Source: Apostichopus japonicus (taxonomy: Eukaryota; Echinodermata; Holothuroidea; Aspidochirotida; Stichopodidae). Taken from it: a stretch of 64,000 nt of DNA. The position numbers and the translations under genes were made by a program. Position 1 is the first letter of the stretch. Each line of letters begins with the position of its first letter. Positions 10,514 through 22,703 of this stretch are shown piece by piece. The DNA lies in the NCBI RefSeq assembly GCF_037975245.1, contig NC_092566.1:8414001-8478000 (forward strand), in the 5' to 3' direction. Below the pieces are notes generated by a model, which was not told the origin of the DNA, made no database searches, and worked only from the letters and a program-made list of their open reading frames with translations.

Positions 10514-11245
10514 ATGCCGAACTTCGCAATACTGACTATACTATGTTGTGGGAAAGGAATCACCGACCCAAAACAGAAGAAAGCGTTATTGTTACATACA
10601 GCCGGCATGGACGTGCAAGAGGTATTCGAGACTTTAACTGATCCAGGAGTGGCCTCGGGTGTTACAGACACAGCAGACGAGTACGAAAAGACATTGAGGA
10701 CACTAGACAACTATTTCAAACCACAAATTAATATTCCGTTTGAGCGCCACGTATTCAGACAGATGAGTCAGGACAAAAGTGAAACGGTGGACCAGTACGT
10801 TGATAGACTTCGGCGACAAGCACATAATTGTGGATTTGAAAACCAATCCGAACAGATTAGAGACCAAGTCATCGACAAATGTCACAAAAATGAACTGAGA
10901 CGTAAGTTACTGCTGAAAGGGTCAACATTAACACTGGCAGAACTGCAGAAAATAGCACGATCGATTGAAGCAGTGGATACACAGGTCAGGCAAATGGAGA
11001 ATGTTACTCCAAATCAAGCTGCTGCTCAAGTCAACAGTGTGGATAACAAACAATTCCACGGTAAGAGAACAGGCCCCAAAGGCGGGAAGGGACAGAACAG
11101 AGATAGACCCAATCAAAATAGGCCTACAGGGACATGCTTTCGTTGTGGCAATACAGGTCACATCGCAAGAGATGCAAACTGCTTTGCCAGAGATGCCACT
11201 TGTAATAAATGTATAACTAAAGTGGCATTACTCGAAACTGTGTAA
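10514..11245 (+). pseudogene. Gag of the Mag-like gypsy element (5'-truncated, frameshifted)
   Basis: Recognisable capsid-type sequence starts at DPKQKKALLLHTAG, followed by YEKTLRTLDNYFKP, FERHVFRQMSQ and a region with LRRKLLLKG. A zinc knuckle CFRCGNTGHIARDANC lies near the C terminus and a second knuckle begins (CNKC), where the frame is lost. The usual N-terminal Gag segment before DPKQKK is missing or scrambled. The family normally codes Gag of roughly 300 or more residues followed by Pol. Confidence 0.8.
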
Positions 11246-11294
11246 AACCAAGCCAGAAAGAATTCAAAAGGAACGCAGCCCAAGTAGCGATAAA

Positions 11295-13675
11295 GTGAAC
11301 AAGGTACAGTCTGATAATGAATATGTATTTATTGTGACGGATCAAACCGGATCAGGACTTGTTGAAGTCAATGTAGGGGGTGTTCCAATTTCATTACTGA
11401 TCGACTCGGGAGCGACATGCAACGTCATTGGAGTTCAGGGACATGGGAGTATCTCAAAGCAAATAATGTCAAGTGCAAATCGGAAAAAGCGACCAAACAG
11501 CTCTCCGCATAAAGTGGTGGGACCGACCCCATGGGTAAGCCCCGTGGTAGTTGTACCCAAGTCGTCAGGAGACATAAGACTCTGTGTCGACATGAGATTG
11601 GCTAATCAAGCTGTAATCCGTGAACGGTATCCAATTCCAACTAAAAAGTAGATCATACACAACATGAACGACAGCTCGATATTCAGTAAGCTAGATCTGA
11701 ATATGGGATTTCATCAGATCGGGCTAAGCGAGGAGTCACGTGCAATCACTACATTTGTTACGCACACAGGACTATACCGCTATAAACGGTTGATGCTCGG
11801 CACCAGCTCAGCACCAGAGCTATACCAGCATATTATTCAGCAAGTTGTGAGTGGATGTGATGGCACCCATAACATATCCGATAATATTATCGTACACGGC
11901 AAGGATGTGGAGGAACACGACCAAAGACTGGATAAGGTTCTGCAGAGGATCCAAGAGGCTGGATTAACACTGAACAAACGGAAATGTGAATTCTGAATGA
12001 CTGAACTTGTTTTTATGGGAAATAAACTGTCCAGCGATGGAATCTGCCCAAGTGATGAGAAAGTTGAGGCAAATTAAAGATGCTAGACAGCCCACCTCAG
12101 CCTCAGAAGTGTGCAGCTTTCTCGGTCTGGTACAATATTGTTCTAGATTTATCCCAACTTTGGCAACGATATCTGAGCCATTAAGACGGCTAACCAAAAG
12201 GGGGAAACATTCAGTTGGGGAAAAGAGCATCTGAGCAATCATTTCAAATCTGAAAAATGTGTTTACTAAAGCTGACACACTAGCATATTTTGATAAAAAT
12301 GCCAAAACACAAGTAATAAGCGATGCAAGTCAAGTTGGACTAGGTGCTATCTTAGTTCAAATTCAAAATGGTGAAGCGCGCATCATCGGGTACCCCAGTA
12401 GGAGCTTAACTGATGTTGAGCGTCGTTATTCTCAGACCGAGAAAGAATCGCTGGGTCTGGTATGGGCTTGTGAGAGATTCCATATTTATTTGTATGGGAC
12501 AGATTTTGATTTGCTAACTGATCACAAACCACTAAAGTATTTATTCCAAACGGTCAAAACCATCAGCACGAATCGAAAGATGGGTGCTCAGGTTACAGTC
12601 CTATAACTTCACAGTCAAGTATATTCCTGGTAAAGAGAACATTGCAGATGCATTGTCTAGGCTTACCACAGGCAAAGTAGGAAATAGGGTCAACATAGGT
12701 AAAGAGCATATCAGATTTGTTGCTCAAAACGCTGCACCAGTAGCAATTCCAATCAAGAAAATTGAATATGAAAGTAGTATGGATGAAGAATTGTCACTTC
12801 TCAGGGATTGCATACAAAAAGATAAGTGGTCAGAATTGCCTAGTCCATATACAATGGTCAGAAATGAATTAGCAGTCGTGGGATATTTGGTTCTCAGAGG
12901 CAATAGAATCGTCATTCCAAAAGTGCTTCATGCGCAGGTCGTTGAACTGACCCACGAAGGCCATCAGGGGATAGTGAAGAGTAAGCAACGGCTCCGAACG
13001 AAAGTTTGGTGTCCAGGTGCTGATAGAGATATTGAGTCGAAATGTAACACATGTCATGGATATCAAGTAGTGGGTTTAGCATCAAATCCTGATCCAATAC
13101 AGACCACACCACTAACCACTATGCCATGGCAGCACATAGCAGCTGACTTAATGGGACCATTACCAGATGGTTCATACCTATTTGTGGTTGTGCATTATTT
13201 CAGTAGATACTTTGCAGTAGATGTGATGAAAGTAATTACTTCTGCAAAGTTGATAAAATCACTAGGACCAATATTCAGTAGGTACGGTTACCCTGAAACG
13301 CTGAAAACAGACAACGGTTCAAATTTTGTTTCCGCTGAGTTTGAATCCTTTCTGGAAACTTGTGGCATAAGTCATAGGACAACGACACCACTTTGGCCCC
13401 AAGCCAATGGTGAGGTGGAACGACAAAATCGCTCCCTCCTCAAAGCCCTCAAAATTGCCCAGGTAGAAAAGAATGATTGGAGAAGTGAATTAAACCATTT
13501 TTTGATGGCTTACCATTCTACTCCTCACAGTACGACTGGAGTGAGTCCGGCAGAGCTCATGTTTAATCGTAAGATTCGTACAAAGTTACCAGAATTAAGT
13601 GGAGTCAGAGAGAATGTTTTAGTTTCTGATAGAGATGCAGAAATGAAGCAAAAGTCTAAGACTACAGTGACTTAA
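11295..13675 (+). pseudogene. Pol of the Mag-like gypsy element (PR-RT-RH-IN, broken)
   Basis: Protease is visible as ISLLIDSGATCNVIG (about 11390-11435), but sequence then jumps to the RT fingers, so a deletion joins the two. RT segments are PWVSPVVVVPKSSGDIRLC, FSKLDLNMGFHQIG and, at the active site, NISDNIIVHG where YxDD is expected; the second catalytic Asp reads Asn. Stops occur near 11649 and 11994. RNase H (VISDASQVGLGAIL, LLTDHKPLKYLF) lies at 12259..12606 and shifts frame into integrase at 12584..13675. Integrase keeps the zinc-binding H/H/C/C, the two Asp residues (IAADLMG, KTDNGSN) and Glu (NGEVERQN). Tail sequence with YRRNASHLKKY continues to about 13860 in another frame. Confidence 0.85.
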
Positions 13676-14430
13676 AAGGAATGCAAGGGATAATGAAACT
13701 AGCCTAGGAGACAGAGTACTTGTTAGACAGGCGAAACAGAACAAGTTATCACCACCATACAACCCTGAACCATTTGAGGTTGTAGATAAGTATCACACTC
13801 AAGTGACAGACCAATCTCCTCAAGGTGTTAGGTATAGAAGAAATGCCTCTCACTTGAAGAAATACATAGAGGAAAATACGCCATATCAACATAGTGATAC
13901 TGAAAATTGTCAAAGTGAGTCAACTGGTAATGAATGTCAGGAACAAAGATGTTCTAGTCCAAGAATAGTTAGAGTTAAGAAACCACCTAAATATTTAGAG
14001 GATTATGTAACTTATATTGTTGCAAGCCAGACAGGAACACATGAAGTGTTTGTATTTATGTTACTAAGTTGTTTATTACACACAAAAAAGACAACAAAAT
14101 TCTGTTCAGTTTGCAAGAAAAGATATATTTGTAAATATGTTCATTAAGCATAACACAGTCACGTAAATTGATTATAATCACTGTTTGTTAAAACTGAATG
14201 GAGGTAAGGAAAAACAATTCTGATCTTACAATTACATCATAAATTCTGTATTCTGAAAAAGGGAGGGATGTTGTGTACTGACAATTATTATCGCATGATT
14301 CTAAATAGCGCTACCAGCATCGACCATAGCAGGTTATACTATTTGATAGCTGGTCACAAAAAGTTACTGTTCTACAAAAAGGCTGAATAAACTAGACGAA
14401 CATTATACAATAAATTGAACTGCATATTGT

Positions 14431-14826
14431 CGTTCAAAATATGTCCAATGCGAAATGAAACCCTTTCAATTGTAAAACTGAAAATAACTTTACCAAATTT
14501 GCAATAAAAACGAAAAATCATGACCAAAACCTTCCCCATTAACGTGTTGTCTATTACGTTTAACGTCACTCTGTTTCGGACATGACAGAGTCCTATAATT
14601 CATGTTTCTTTCTAAGTATACAAAACATAATTTAAATAGTGACAAAGTTGTACTAATTAACAAAAGTCATTGTACAATGAGAAGGAAGTGATCTTATAAA
14701 ACCTTAGTAGGCTTAACTAGTTAGAAAGGTCACTCCCGAGGAAAAATAATAAAGAAAACAAACAAATAAATAAGAAGGGAAGAAGAAAACAATGCAAAGT
14801 ATATGAATTAATATATATCTATATAT
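14431..14826. other. No recognised feature
   Basis: AT-rich DNA with no convincing reading frame or repeat structure. Confidence 0.5.
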
Positions 14827-15192
14827 CAGGGGTGGGCAACCTACGGCCCGCGGGCCACATGCGCCCCGTCGGTGATTTTTTGCGGCCCGAGATGTCTCAA
14901 GAAAAAGAAAAAAATTCAATCTATTTTACATCATCACAAAAAACGAGCTAACTGCTTAGAATTTGTCTGCACCAATGATGCTGTCAGGTAGGCCTATTAT
15001 CACCATTAATTATCAACTGTACTGTATTGACATTATGTTTTTGTGAATACGGATTAAGTACACACACCTATTGCTTGAAAGTCCTAGGAATCAGAGGTTT
15101 GATATCAACAGCAGGTCGTTGGATAGGTGCGGCCCAGTTAATTTTTCACTCGTTATATCTGGCCCATTCATTCAAAAGGTTGCCCACCCCTG
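14827..15192. mobile_element. hAT-3, small non-autonomous hAT (Charlie-like ends)
   Basis: The ends are CAGGGGTGGGCAACCTACGG and, inverted, CAGGGGTGGGCAACC. This is a widespread hAT terminal sequence. Both flanks are ATCTATAT-like, but the AT repeat context makes the 8-bp duplication ambiguous by 2 bp. The element is 366 bp with no coding capacity. Confidence 0.85.
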
Positions 15193-15480
15193 ATCTATAT
15201 ATACCTTACGTAGATTCTTTTTGAATGAAAGTGGCGAGACATGTGATTTGATAAGAGTTTGCCAGATCATCCAGTTGAAATTTGTACGATAGCGTTCGCT
15301 GTGTGCAACGAATTTAGTTCTAAGTCTTGGTTTACACTTTACAGGTATTGCCAGCCTGTCTAGTATTATAGTTGTGTACGTCTTTATTGAATGTAAGAAA
15401 GTCCTCGAATATATACTATAGGTTTAAAACGATTAATAGTTCTTTGGCAATAGGCATCCTACTATTATTACTTTTTATAA
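15193..15480. other. No recognised feature
   Basis: Short unique stretch between hAT-3 and a SINE; nothing supportable seen. Confidence 0.5.
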
Positions 15481-15484
15481 CCGG

Positions 15485-15780
15485 TGCTGTGACCGAGTGG
15501 ATCAAGGCGGTTGCATTTGACTTAATGAGGCTTAGCAATCGGGAGGTTCCGGGTTCGATTCCCGGCCGAGTCGTAGTAAGGAGGGTTTTTCATCCAATGT
15601 AAGGTTTTCCCATCTGGAATGACTTTCTAAATCTGTGTATTGGAAAGATCGCAAATTTGAGTTAAAATGTTGAATTGGAAGCCACCCGAGGTGTAAATTG
15701 TATCCATAAGCCCCTGCGGGCTTTTCCAACATTTGTGGTCCCTTAAGCGTCGTAAAAATAACCGCTGGTTATTTATTTAT
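15485..15780 (+). mobile_element. tRNA-derived SINE (Ser/Leu-like head)
   Basis: An A-box-like stretch (GACCGAGTGGATCAAGGCGG) is followed 50-60 bp later by a B box in GGGTTCGATTCCCGG. The long variable region resembles tRNA-Ser or tRNA-Leu. The ends of the tRNA part do not pair into an acceptor stem, and ~190 bp of unrelated body follows, ending in ATTTATTTATT. This is a SINE rather than a tRNA gene. Confidence 0.75.
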
Positions 15781-15840
15781 TGTTGAATACTATATAATTT
15801 GTCATTTAGATTAAGAGAAAGTTTGTGTAAAAGTAAGTAG

Positions 15841-15875
15841 ACCTCACATTTCGATCCTAGCAGGATCTTCATCAG
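15841..15875 (-). ncRNA. Hammerhead-like core in the PLE-Y 3' end
   Basis: The minus strand reads CTGATGA, then AGATCCTGCTAGGATC (a good stem II hairpin), then GAAA. Stem III and the cleavage triplet are poorly formed, so activity is doubtful. Confidence 0.35.
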
Positions 15876-16210
15876 AGGCTGAATGACCAGTATCAGTAAC
15901 AGAAGGGCCAATACAACCCCTTAAACAGACTGGTTCATTAGCAGGGTGCACACCAAAGAGGTATAAGTAAGAGAATTAGTAGATGGAGAGAAGAAAGAAA
16001 CCAACAGGGGTAAGAGGAGCGGTAGGAGATAAACTATATATATAGAGGAACAAAGAGAGGATTAAGGGAAGAGGGTATAGGGAATAAACTACAGAAGGAC
16101 AAAGACGAAAAATGTGGAGAAAAAAGGTAGAAGAGAGCTACGAGAAGAGGAATGACAGAAGGGTAACAAGGGGAGATGGAAGGGGGAGCAGTAGAAAGGT
16201 TAGTCATATC

Positions 16211-17761
16211 CAGTGTTCGACTTATGGCCAAAAAATTGCATAGCAACAAATTTCGACAATTGCTATACAATATTTTTGTTGCATAGCAGTTCCCCAATAT
16301 TGAATAGCAGTTTTGAAATTACCACAAAACGGACCAAATGTTGGCGATCAATGTATTAACTAGAAAATGTTTGTTTATTATTATTATTTATACTAGTGTT
16401 GCTACGATAATCGTTTTCAATATCGGTATCGGCCGATATTTGCAATATCGGCAGCATATCCGTATCGTTAAAATTTTGCCTAATTGCCGATAACAGCAAA
16501 CCGATATTGAACTTTTCTTTTTAACAGCAGAGCTACCTGTACTTATTTATACTTGCAATGATTTGTTAATCTGCCCAAGACGATCCATTTCTTTAGCGTC
16601 AGTTAAACTCAGATTCATTTTCGATTAATATCCATGGAAACCTGACTCTCCGTAACATCTAAAAACAGTATACGGCGCGCGAATATAACCAATGACCTTC
16701 GTGAACCTTGGCCTACACACAGCATTAGTGCAGCATATATACACTGTACTAACCATTCATTTCCTCAAAGGCCTCCGTGAAAACCTTGAACATGATGCAT
16801 ACAGTAACTGCACAGTTCAGCAGTGTTGAAAAAACCTTGTTCAATTTCCCGCGAACACACTGCCGATTTCCCGCTGGTGTTCGCCTGCCTAGCACGCGTA
16901 ACTTGCGAGCATAAAGGCGTGGTGTCCAGGGGCCCGTCTTAGGGCTATGGTGGGGTCATGGGGTAGAACCCCTCGTGGGGATCCTGGGGGCGAAAGCCCC
17001 CGAAAATTGTCATTTTTTGCGATGTCTGGCGATGAAAAAATTCCCAGTTGAGGATGCAAAATACTGACAACTTTTTTTATTTAAATTGTCACGAAACTGA
17101 TGAAAATTTTCAAATGACAAGTTAAAGTAGCTATATTATGTTGTAAAATGAAAAGAGATTTAATCTGTCTTTCAATCTTTAAAAAGTGCAACTTACAAAA
17201 CTTCCGATATTATGAAACAAACAACGTTCAGCAAAGCCCCGTTTCTAGACTGCCTAACAATGAATAGCGTGCACTATGCGTACATTTTTACAACTGCAGT
17301 GTTTAACCCTATACCCAACTACTGTACCACGGTACATGTGCTGCGAATTTGCCCAGGTACCTTCCCAACAACTGTGAGCTCATCCCCTGTGTAACACCTG
17401 TTTGTTAACATTTTTCTGGCACGTTGCCAGAGAACCTTTTAGTTACGTGAGATCCGTAACCGCCGAGGTGGTTAGGCTATTTGCTTTACACTTAACTATG
17501 GTAGGATATTATTTTTCAGGGTTTTTTTTCTCTATACGGTCAAGTGAATAAGTTGTACATTGAGTATAAACTCAATAAATTATAACTTCTACATTGTGAT
17601 CGACAGTTCGTAAGTTAAGGTTTAAGTGTTTGCTCCCAAATCTGACTAGGAATTTGTATCGCACAAATCGGCACAATGTGCGATGCTGATTTGGAAACGT
17701 CTCGCAAGTTTGTCGTTTTGGATCGCATTTTGCGATGCGATACCGGAAAAATCGAACACTG
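16211..17761. mobile_element. hAT-4, non-autonomous hAT-like element inside PLE-Y
   Basis: GTCATATC flanks both ends (16203..16210 and 17762..17769). The terminal repeats are CAGTGTTCGA and TCGAACACTG. Removing the 1,551-bp element and one duplication makes PLE-Y contiguous. Inside are imperfect palindromes around a TATCGG-rich segment (16400-16510) and a G/C-run segment (16930-17000) found in other dispersed repeats. No transposase was seen. Confidence 0.85.
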
Positions 17762-17769
17762 GTCATATC

Positions 17770-18171
17770 CTTCCTGAATGTTGAGCCAAATATGGTGCGA
17801 AGGCGTTGCATCCACAGTCTCTCTCTGCTGATTCGTACTACATATAGGTCAGGACGGCTACCTAAGGGTTCAATCCCATGTAGGGACATGTCATAAATGG
17901 CACGGTTGATAAGGTTAAAGTGTTCTCCAACCGGGGTCTCAGTCTTCATGGTGTTGACTGTGGATCTGTGACCATAGAACCGCTTCTTGAGTGTGGTTTT
18001 GGTTTCACCAACATACTGGATGCCGCACACTCTACAAGAGATCATATAGATGACATTAGAGGTTGTGCAAGCGATGTGACCCTTAGTCTTGTGTGTGACT
18101 TGCTTAGAGTCCTGTCCAGCAAGCAAGATTGTAGAACACTTACTAGAAACCTCACAAATATCAAGTAGCAC
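17770..18171 (-). pseudogene. PLE-Y GIY-YIG endonuclease domain
   Basis: The frame shows the zinc-binding lead-in (GHIACTTSNVIYMISCRVCG), the GIY-YIG core (IQYVGET), the catalytic Arg/His region (LKKRFYGHRSTVN) and the Glu-bearing segment TPVGEHFN. This is the C-terminal endonuclease of canonical PLEs. The open frame continues to 17572, but the last ~60 codons are hAT-4 sequence rather than PLE. The reverse transcriptase part is absent here. Confidence 0.8.
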
Positions 18172-18475
18172 CTAAAATTAAACACATTTTAGTCATGACA
18201 TAATACTTGTAAGCACAGTGGAACATGCAGCGTATGTATGAATTTTGCAAATGAGTATGGTTTTGGTTTCGCTAACATTCTGGATGCCGCACACTCTACA
18301 AGAGATCAGATAGATGGCATTAGATGTTGTGCAAGTGATGTGGCCCTTAGTCTTGTGCGTGATTTGCTTAGAGTCCTGTCCACTAAGCAAGATTGTAGAA
18401 CACTTATTAGAAACCTCACAAATATCAAGTAGAACCTAAAATTAAACATATTTTAGTCATGACATATACTTGTTG
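17975..18475 (-). repeat. 263-bp tandem duplication of the PLE-Y endonuclease start
   Basis: CCTAAAATTAAACA recurs at about 18171 and 18434, and the coding segment for SKQ-THKTKGHI ... ISCRVCGIQ appears in both units. The outer copy is diverged and has lost the catalytic continuation. Confidence 0.8.
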
Positions 18476-18768
18476 GCACAGTGGAACATGCAGCGTATGT
18501 ATGAATTTTTCAAATGTGTAGCGGAAGTTCGACTTTATATCGGAATTAGGATTCATATCTCGAAATGTTGACATTTACCTCGAAGTAAATAATGAATCTC
18601 CGATAACAAGGTGCAAACCTTCGATATGAAAATTCATAAATTCGAGATTCCGACTTTACCATCTATTTCATTGACAATGTCCCTTCGACGCCACCGTGGT
18701 TGGATAAACAAAAATGTAACATTTCAAATAAATTTAATTCAAATCGACTTGACCTTTATTCAACCAAT

Positions 18769-21720
18769 AATAATAATAATAATAATTGCGCAGACTCCAA
18801 CAAAGGTTGTTCAATGCGCTTTACGGGTACTGAATATAAAAAACTAATAGAGTTGAATAATATAATCTAAAGACCTAATTTCAACCGAGAGGGAGTTCCA
18901 TGAAAATGGTGCAGAATTCAGAAAGCTACGGTCACCGAAAGATCTTGTACGTGACATTGGAACCTGAAGTTGAAATTGATAATGCGAACGTATTGGTCTA
19001 CAGTTAGCTTGCTGATGTAAGAGAACATTAAGATAGGTTGGGGTACCAGTTTTAATGGCATGAAAGAATAGAATGAGGATTTTATAGTCAATACGGAGTC
19101 TTATTGAATAGTATATATAGGAGTGATGGGGGTAAACCTGTTCGCCCTATCGACGATTCGAGCAGCCGTGTTTTGGATCATATGCAATTTCGATAGTTGG
19201 GAGGTAGCTACACCAAATAGAAGAAATTTGCCATGATCAATCCTACTCGAGATTACAGCATGAATAAGTTTCTCAGTCGCAGGCCTGTCGAGATATTTCC
19301 AAAATTGCCCCACCCGCCTAATATGAAACATTGTAGGCTTACATATGTGGTTGACTTGCTGATCCATTAGCAAGGTGAGTGTCAATATGCACACCGAGAT
19401 TGCGGACTACCGGAACAGAGCTTTTGACCTTGTCACCAATCTTAAAGGAATCTGATTTTATCCCAATACATCATCATACCTGTTTCGAAAAAACAAGTAC
19501 CTCAGTTTTTTCATCGCTTAACTTAAGATAGTTATTGGACATCCATAGCCTGACTTCCTGAATGCATGACTCCATCTTAGATACAGCTAATTTAAGATGT
19601 TCTGGATCAAAGGCAACATAAAGGTTTGTGTCGTCAGCATACAACATATAGGTGATACAATAAGAACTAATAATGTTTACTAGCGAAGAGGTTTATAGAG
19701 AAAGAACACGACCAAGAATTGAACCCTTGAGGAACCCCATGGTGAATATCATGTGTATTAGACATATTGCGTGACACTTGGATAAATTGTGATCGACTTT
19801 CATGTAGGATCTAAACCAACTCAAAGCGACTCCGCGGAAGCCGAAATGAACCCCCAATTTATGAAGTAGAATACTATGGTCTACCATGTCGAAAGCTGCG
19901 GACAAATCTAGTAAAACCAATAGTACACACTTCCTGTTGTCAATTGCAGAGAGGATATCATTTCGAACTGTAAGTAGAGCTGTCTCTGTGATAAAAACCT
20001 CATCGGTATGCAGTCTAGAAGGGATCAAGGCAGTTAGTATTCTCAATATGTGCTGCAACTTGATCAAGAAGAGCCATTTCAATAACTTTAGTTAGACACT
20101 GGTCTGTCTTTAATAACTAATTTGTTCTTTTATAGAACTTGTATTACAACTGCTTGTTTGCATGGACTAGGAAAAACACCACTAGCCAGAGATGTTTACA
20201 AAGGAGAGACATCATTTCAGATTTACAATCCTTAACCAACCATGTTGGTACAGGGTCAAGACAACAATGTTTAGATGAAAGTCCCGAAATTATTTTCACC
20301 ACCCCGTCTGTAGAAAGTTCACCAAAGTTAGAGAAACCTTCAGCTGCAGTACTGCCGAATGTTCCATGGTGGTGAGAACCAGAGTACGATGGTCTAATAT
20401 TCGCCCGGATACATTCGACTTTCTTCTCAAAGTAATGAGGAAAGCTGTTCCGGTAATTCCGTTTCTGGTACATTGTCAGGAAAGCATTACTTTAGTGATG
20501 ATGTAGATTCACCTGTAAGTTCTCTAATTTAAAATTATAGCAAAAAGTGCTATTGAGTTGTGACTGCACTCAGAACTTCTTTTCACAAAAAAAAAAAAAA
20601 TGACTGAACAATTAAGGAAGCAACTTTCCTACATTGGACCTTATAGATTTCTTTGTCAATTGTTACTTTGGACTTACGGTACTTATTTTCGAGCTTTCTC
20701 CATATTTTCCGTTCGGAGACTATTACGTCAGATACATGGTGTAGGAGGAGGTGAGGGGTAGAGGGGGGGTGACGACCAATCCTGCGTCTCTTAAATGGAG
20801 CATAACTATCCAAGAGCTTACTCTGTGAACTGTAACCAAACTCAGTGTCAATGTCTCATTATCGGGAGTGAGAACGGTAAAAGAGCTCGGATTTAAAGGC
20901 ATCCATAGGAAAGTTGCGAAAACTTCGAGACATGATGTACCGGTAGGTCTCTTTCGGTGAGGGCTTGGATAAATCCAATGTCATGATGGTCACTGATATT
21001 GAAATCATGCACTGAAATCCCACTGATTAAATTTTGATCATTTATATTGATAAGTGTATGACCACCATTGCAACATGTGTCGGATCAACAACATTTTGTC
21101 GAAGATCGAATGGCTCAAGAGTTGAGAAATTAGCTGCCGACGAGTCTTGGGGATTCTCAACGTGAAAATTGTAGTCCCCACAAATTAGTATAGTATCTTG
21201 TGTTGTGCAAATATTTACAAGAAGAGAGTGAAATTCTTGTTAGAATAGTGATCATGTGAGACCGTTTTTCCGAGATGGGGCAGGACGGAAAATAGAAAAC
21301 AATCTGAAAGTACAACCCACCTCCTACACACGTATGCACAGACTTTCAAATAGGTCAAAACAGTAGATGGTTCAATTACTGGACTTAAGTTCGCGGAACA
21401 GACTACGGCGACCGCACTACTCAAGAGCTTCTACATACACTGAATAGTTTAAATCCAGAGGGTGTTATCTCGTTTTCAATTACAGAGTCACTTTCTTGTA
21501 ACCCATGTCTCCGTGAAGACGGCTATATCATGTGACCTGTTTGTAATAAAATCATAAATTGTGCCTGTTTTAGTTTCTGACAGACCCGCAGTCCAGTAGA
21601 CCAAGTTTAACAGGCCTTTGGCTATGGCACATAATATTGTCATCACGTTTTGTTTGGGAAGCGGATCGCTTACCACGAAAGCGTAGTACTCCGTTCTCCT
21701 GTAAAACACAAAGGAGAGAG
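18769..21720 (-). mobile_element. CR1/L2-like LINE, minus strand, heavily mutated
   Basis: Reading on the minus strand there are, in order: endonuclease-type sequence (SETKTGTIYDFITNRSHDIA followed by VFTETWV) near 21709-21500, RT sequence VLLVLLDLSAAFDMVDHSIL near 19900, and the late-RT region ISSRIDHGKFLLFG ... LSKLHMIQNTAARIVDRANR near 19190-19330. The 3' end carries GCGCATTGAACAACC and an ATT repeat tail at 18772-18790, as L2 elements often do. Frameshifts separate every block. Not functional. Confidence 0.75.
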
Positions 21721-22052
21721 CTGTTGGGATTTATATTTAAGACCCTTGACCTACTACTTCAGCAGCTTAGTTCTACTGTACACAATAGTGTCTCCGTGGA
21801 TTGTCATAGAAACGATGGTACAGAAACACACTAATAGATGAAACCACAACAGAACAAATATCAAATGATGTGGGAACAAACATGAGAAATCACAAAGAAA
21901 TACAACGAGCAAAGTCTCGGCTTCAATGGCAACATCCACGATGTTCATGAAAACTCGAATAAATTATGGAGATAAAAAAAACGGTGAAATTATTAAGCTG
22001 CACGAAGCAGCACCCGCGCGGCAGCTGAGACAGCACCAATAGACAAAGTACA

Positions 22053-22300
22053 TTAAAAATGATGGCAACACATTAAGAAGATGGTGGAGGAGTTATCTTT
22101 ACAAATATAACCATAACACCAGCCCCCCCCCCCCCCGTCCATACACACACATACTCTCAGGTTGACAAATTTAAGGTATATATCATTAATTTGGATAAGG
22201 TAATTCTTTACATTACGTTTAAAAGATGTTTTAGACTTAGCTTCTTTGAGTGACGTCGGTAGGTTGTTCCAAACTTGTCTGGGAATTACCATAGACTAAA
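22053..22300 (-). mobile_element. LINE 3'-terminal coding fragment, minus strand
   Basis: The frame reads VWNNLPTSLKEAKSKTSFKR then NVKNYLIQI, the conserved C-terminal tail of CR1/L2/Jockey-group ORF2 proteins. A poly-C run interrupts it at 22122-22136. It lies just upstream of the gene at 22374. Confidence 0.65.
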
Positions 22301-22373
22301 CTAGAACAAAGCGTTTATATTCTCCTGTCCTCCCTCTTCTTTGTCTTTTTATAGATTTGGGGATTTCTATAAG

Positions 22374-22703
22374 ATGGCTGCATCTGTTGTTGCTGACCCT
22401 GGTCGAAAGTGTATATTATGTGCGGCTACGAAAACACCCTTAGAGTCCGACATTAATAGACTACCAACCATAAAACTATCGGAATGTGTAGTTGAAGTAG
22501 CTGGAAAATATGTATCTTTCGACCAAGCTACACGAGGATACATCGACGAGCATTTCCCAAATCTGGAGACCGATACTTATAAGGTTCCATCAGCATTTGT
22601 TTACCAACAGGATGAACGACTGGACTATGTTGTTGATGAACAAGTTCCAAAACTGCCAAAAGGGGTTCAACGGAGTCTGAAGGGACATAAAAGCCCCGAA
22701 GAG
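22374..22703 (+). CDS. NERD-like nuclease/P-loop helicase gene, exon 1 (N-terminal 110 residues)
   Basis: The chosen start is the ATG at 22374, in a good context (AAGATGGCT), 20 bp downstream of a splice acceptor (TTTTTATAG ending 22354). A 5' untranslated exon therefore probably lies further upstream. The segment begins MAASVVADPGRKCILCAA, has a CxxC pair and is otherwise not a domain I recognise. The exon ends at GAG/GTCTCG; the donor is GT but has C at +3, a weak site. Splicing here in phase 0 joins directly to the open frame of exon 2, whereas read-through meets a stop two codons later. The donor is the least certain part of the model. Confidence 0.6.

Larger units (their letters stand above)
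9266..14430 (+). mobile_element. Mag-like Ty3/gypsy LTR retrotransposon, decayed
   Basis: A 70-bp direct repeat beginning TGTTGTGTACTGACA occurs at 9266..9335 and 14269..14338, the latter preceded by a purine-rich tract (14256..14268). These are the starts of the two LTRs. The left LTR is not recognisable beyond 70 bp and is followed closely by hAT-2. The 3' end of the right LTR is not certain; about 14430 is an estimate. Gag, protease, RT, RNase H and integrase segments follow in gypsy order but are broken by frameshifts, stops and a deletion. Confidence 0.8.
15841..18171 (-). mobile_element. Penelope-like element (PLE-Y), 3' part, minus strand, split by hAT-4
   Basis: GIY-YIG endonuclease coding lies at 17770..18171 on the minus strand. 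The element continues beyond the hAT-4 insertion through 16202 down to about 15841. There a CTGATGA ... GAAA motif with a perfect GATCC/GGATC stem II marks its 3' end. The sequence between 15880 and 16200 is pyrimidine-rich on the minus strand, as an untranslated region. Confidence 0.75.

Noticed and set aside
15485-15570. tRNA-Ser/Leu gene
   Set aside because: The internal promoter boxes are good, but the two ends do not pair as an acceptor stem and a SINE body follows.
16395-16830. Further hAT nested in hAT-4
   Set aside because: CTAGTGTTGCTACGATA looks like a hAT end, but no matching partner end or 8-bp duplication was found.
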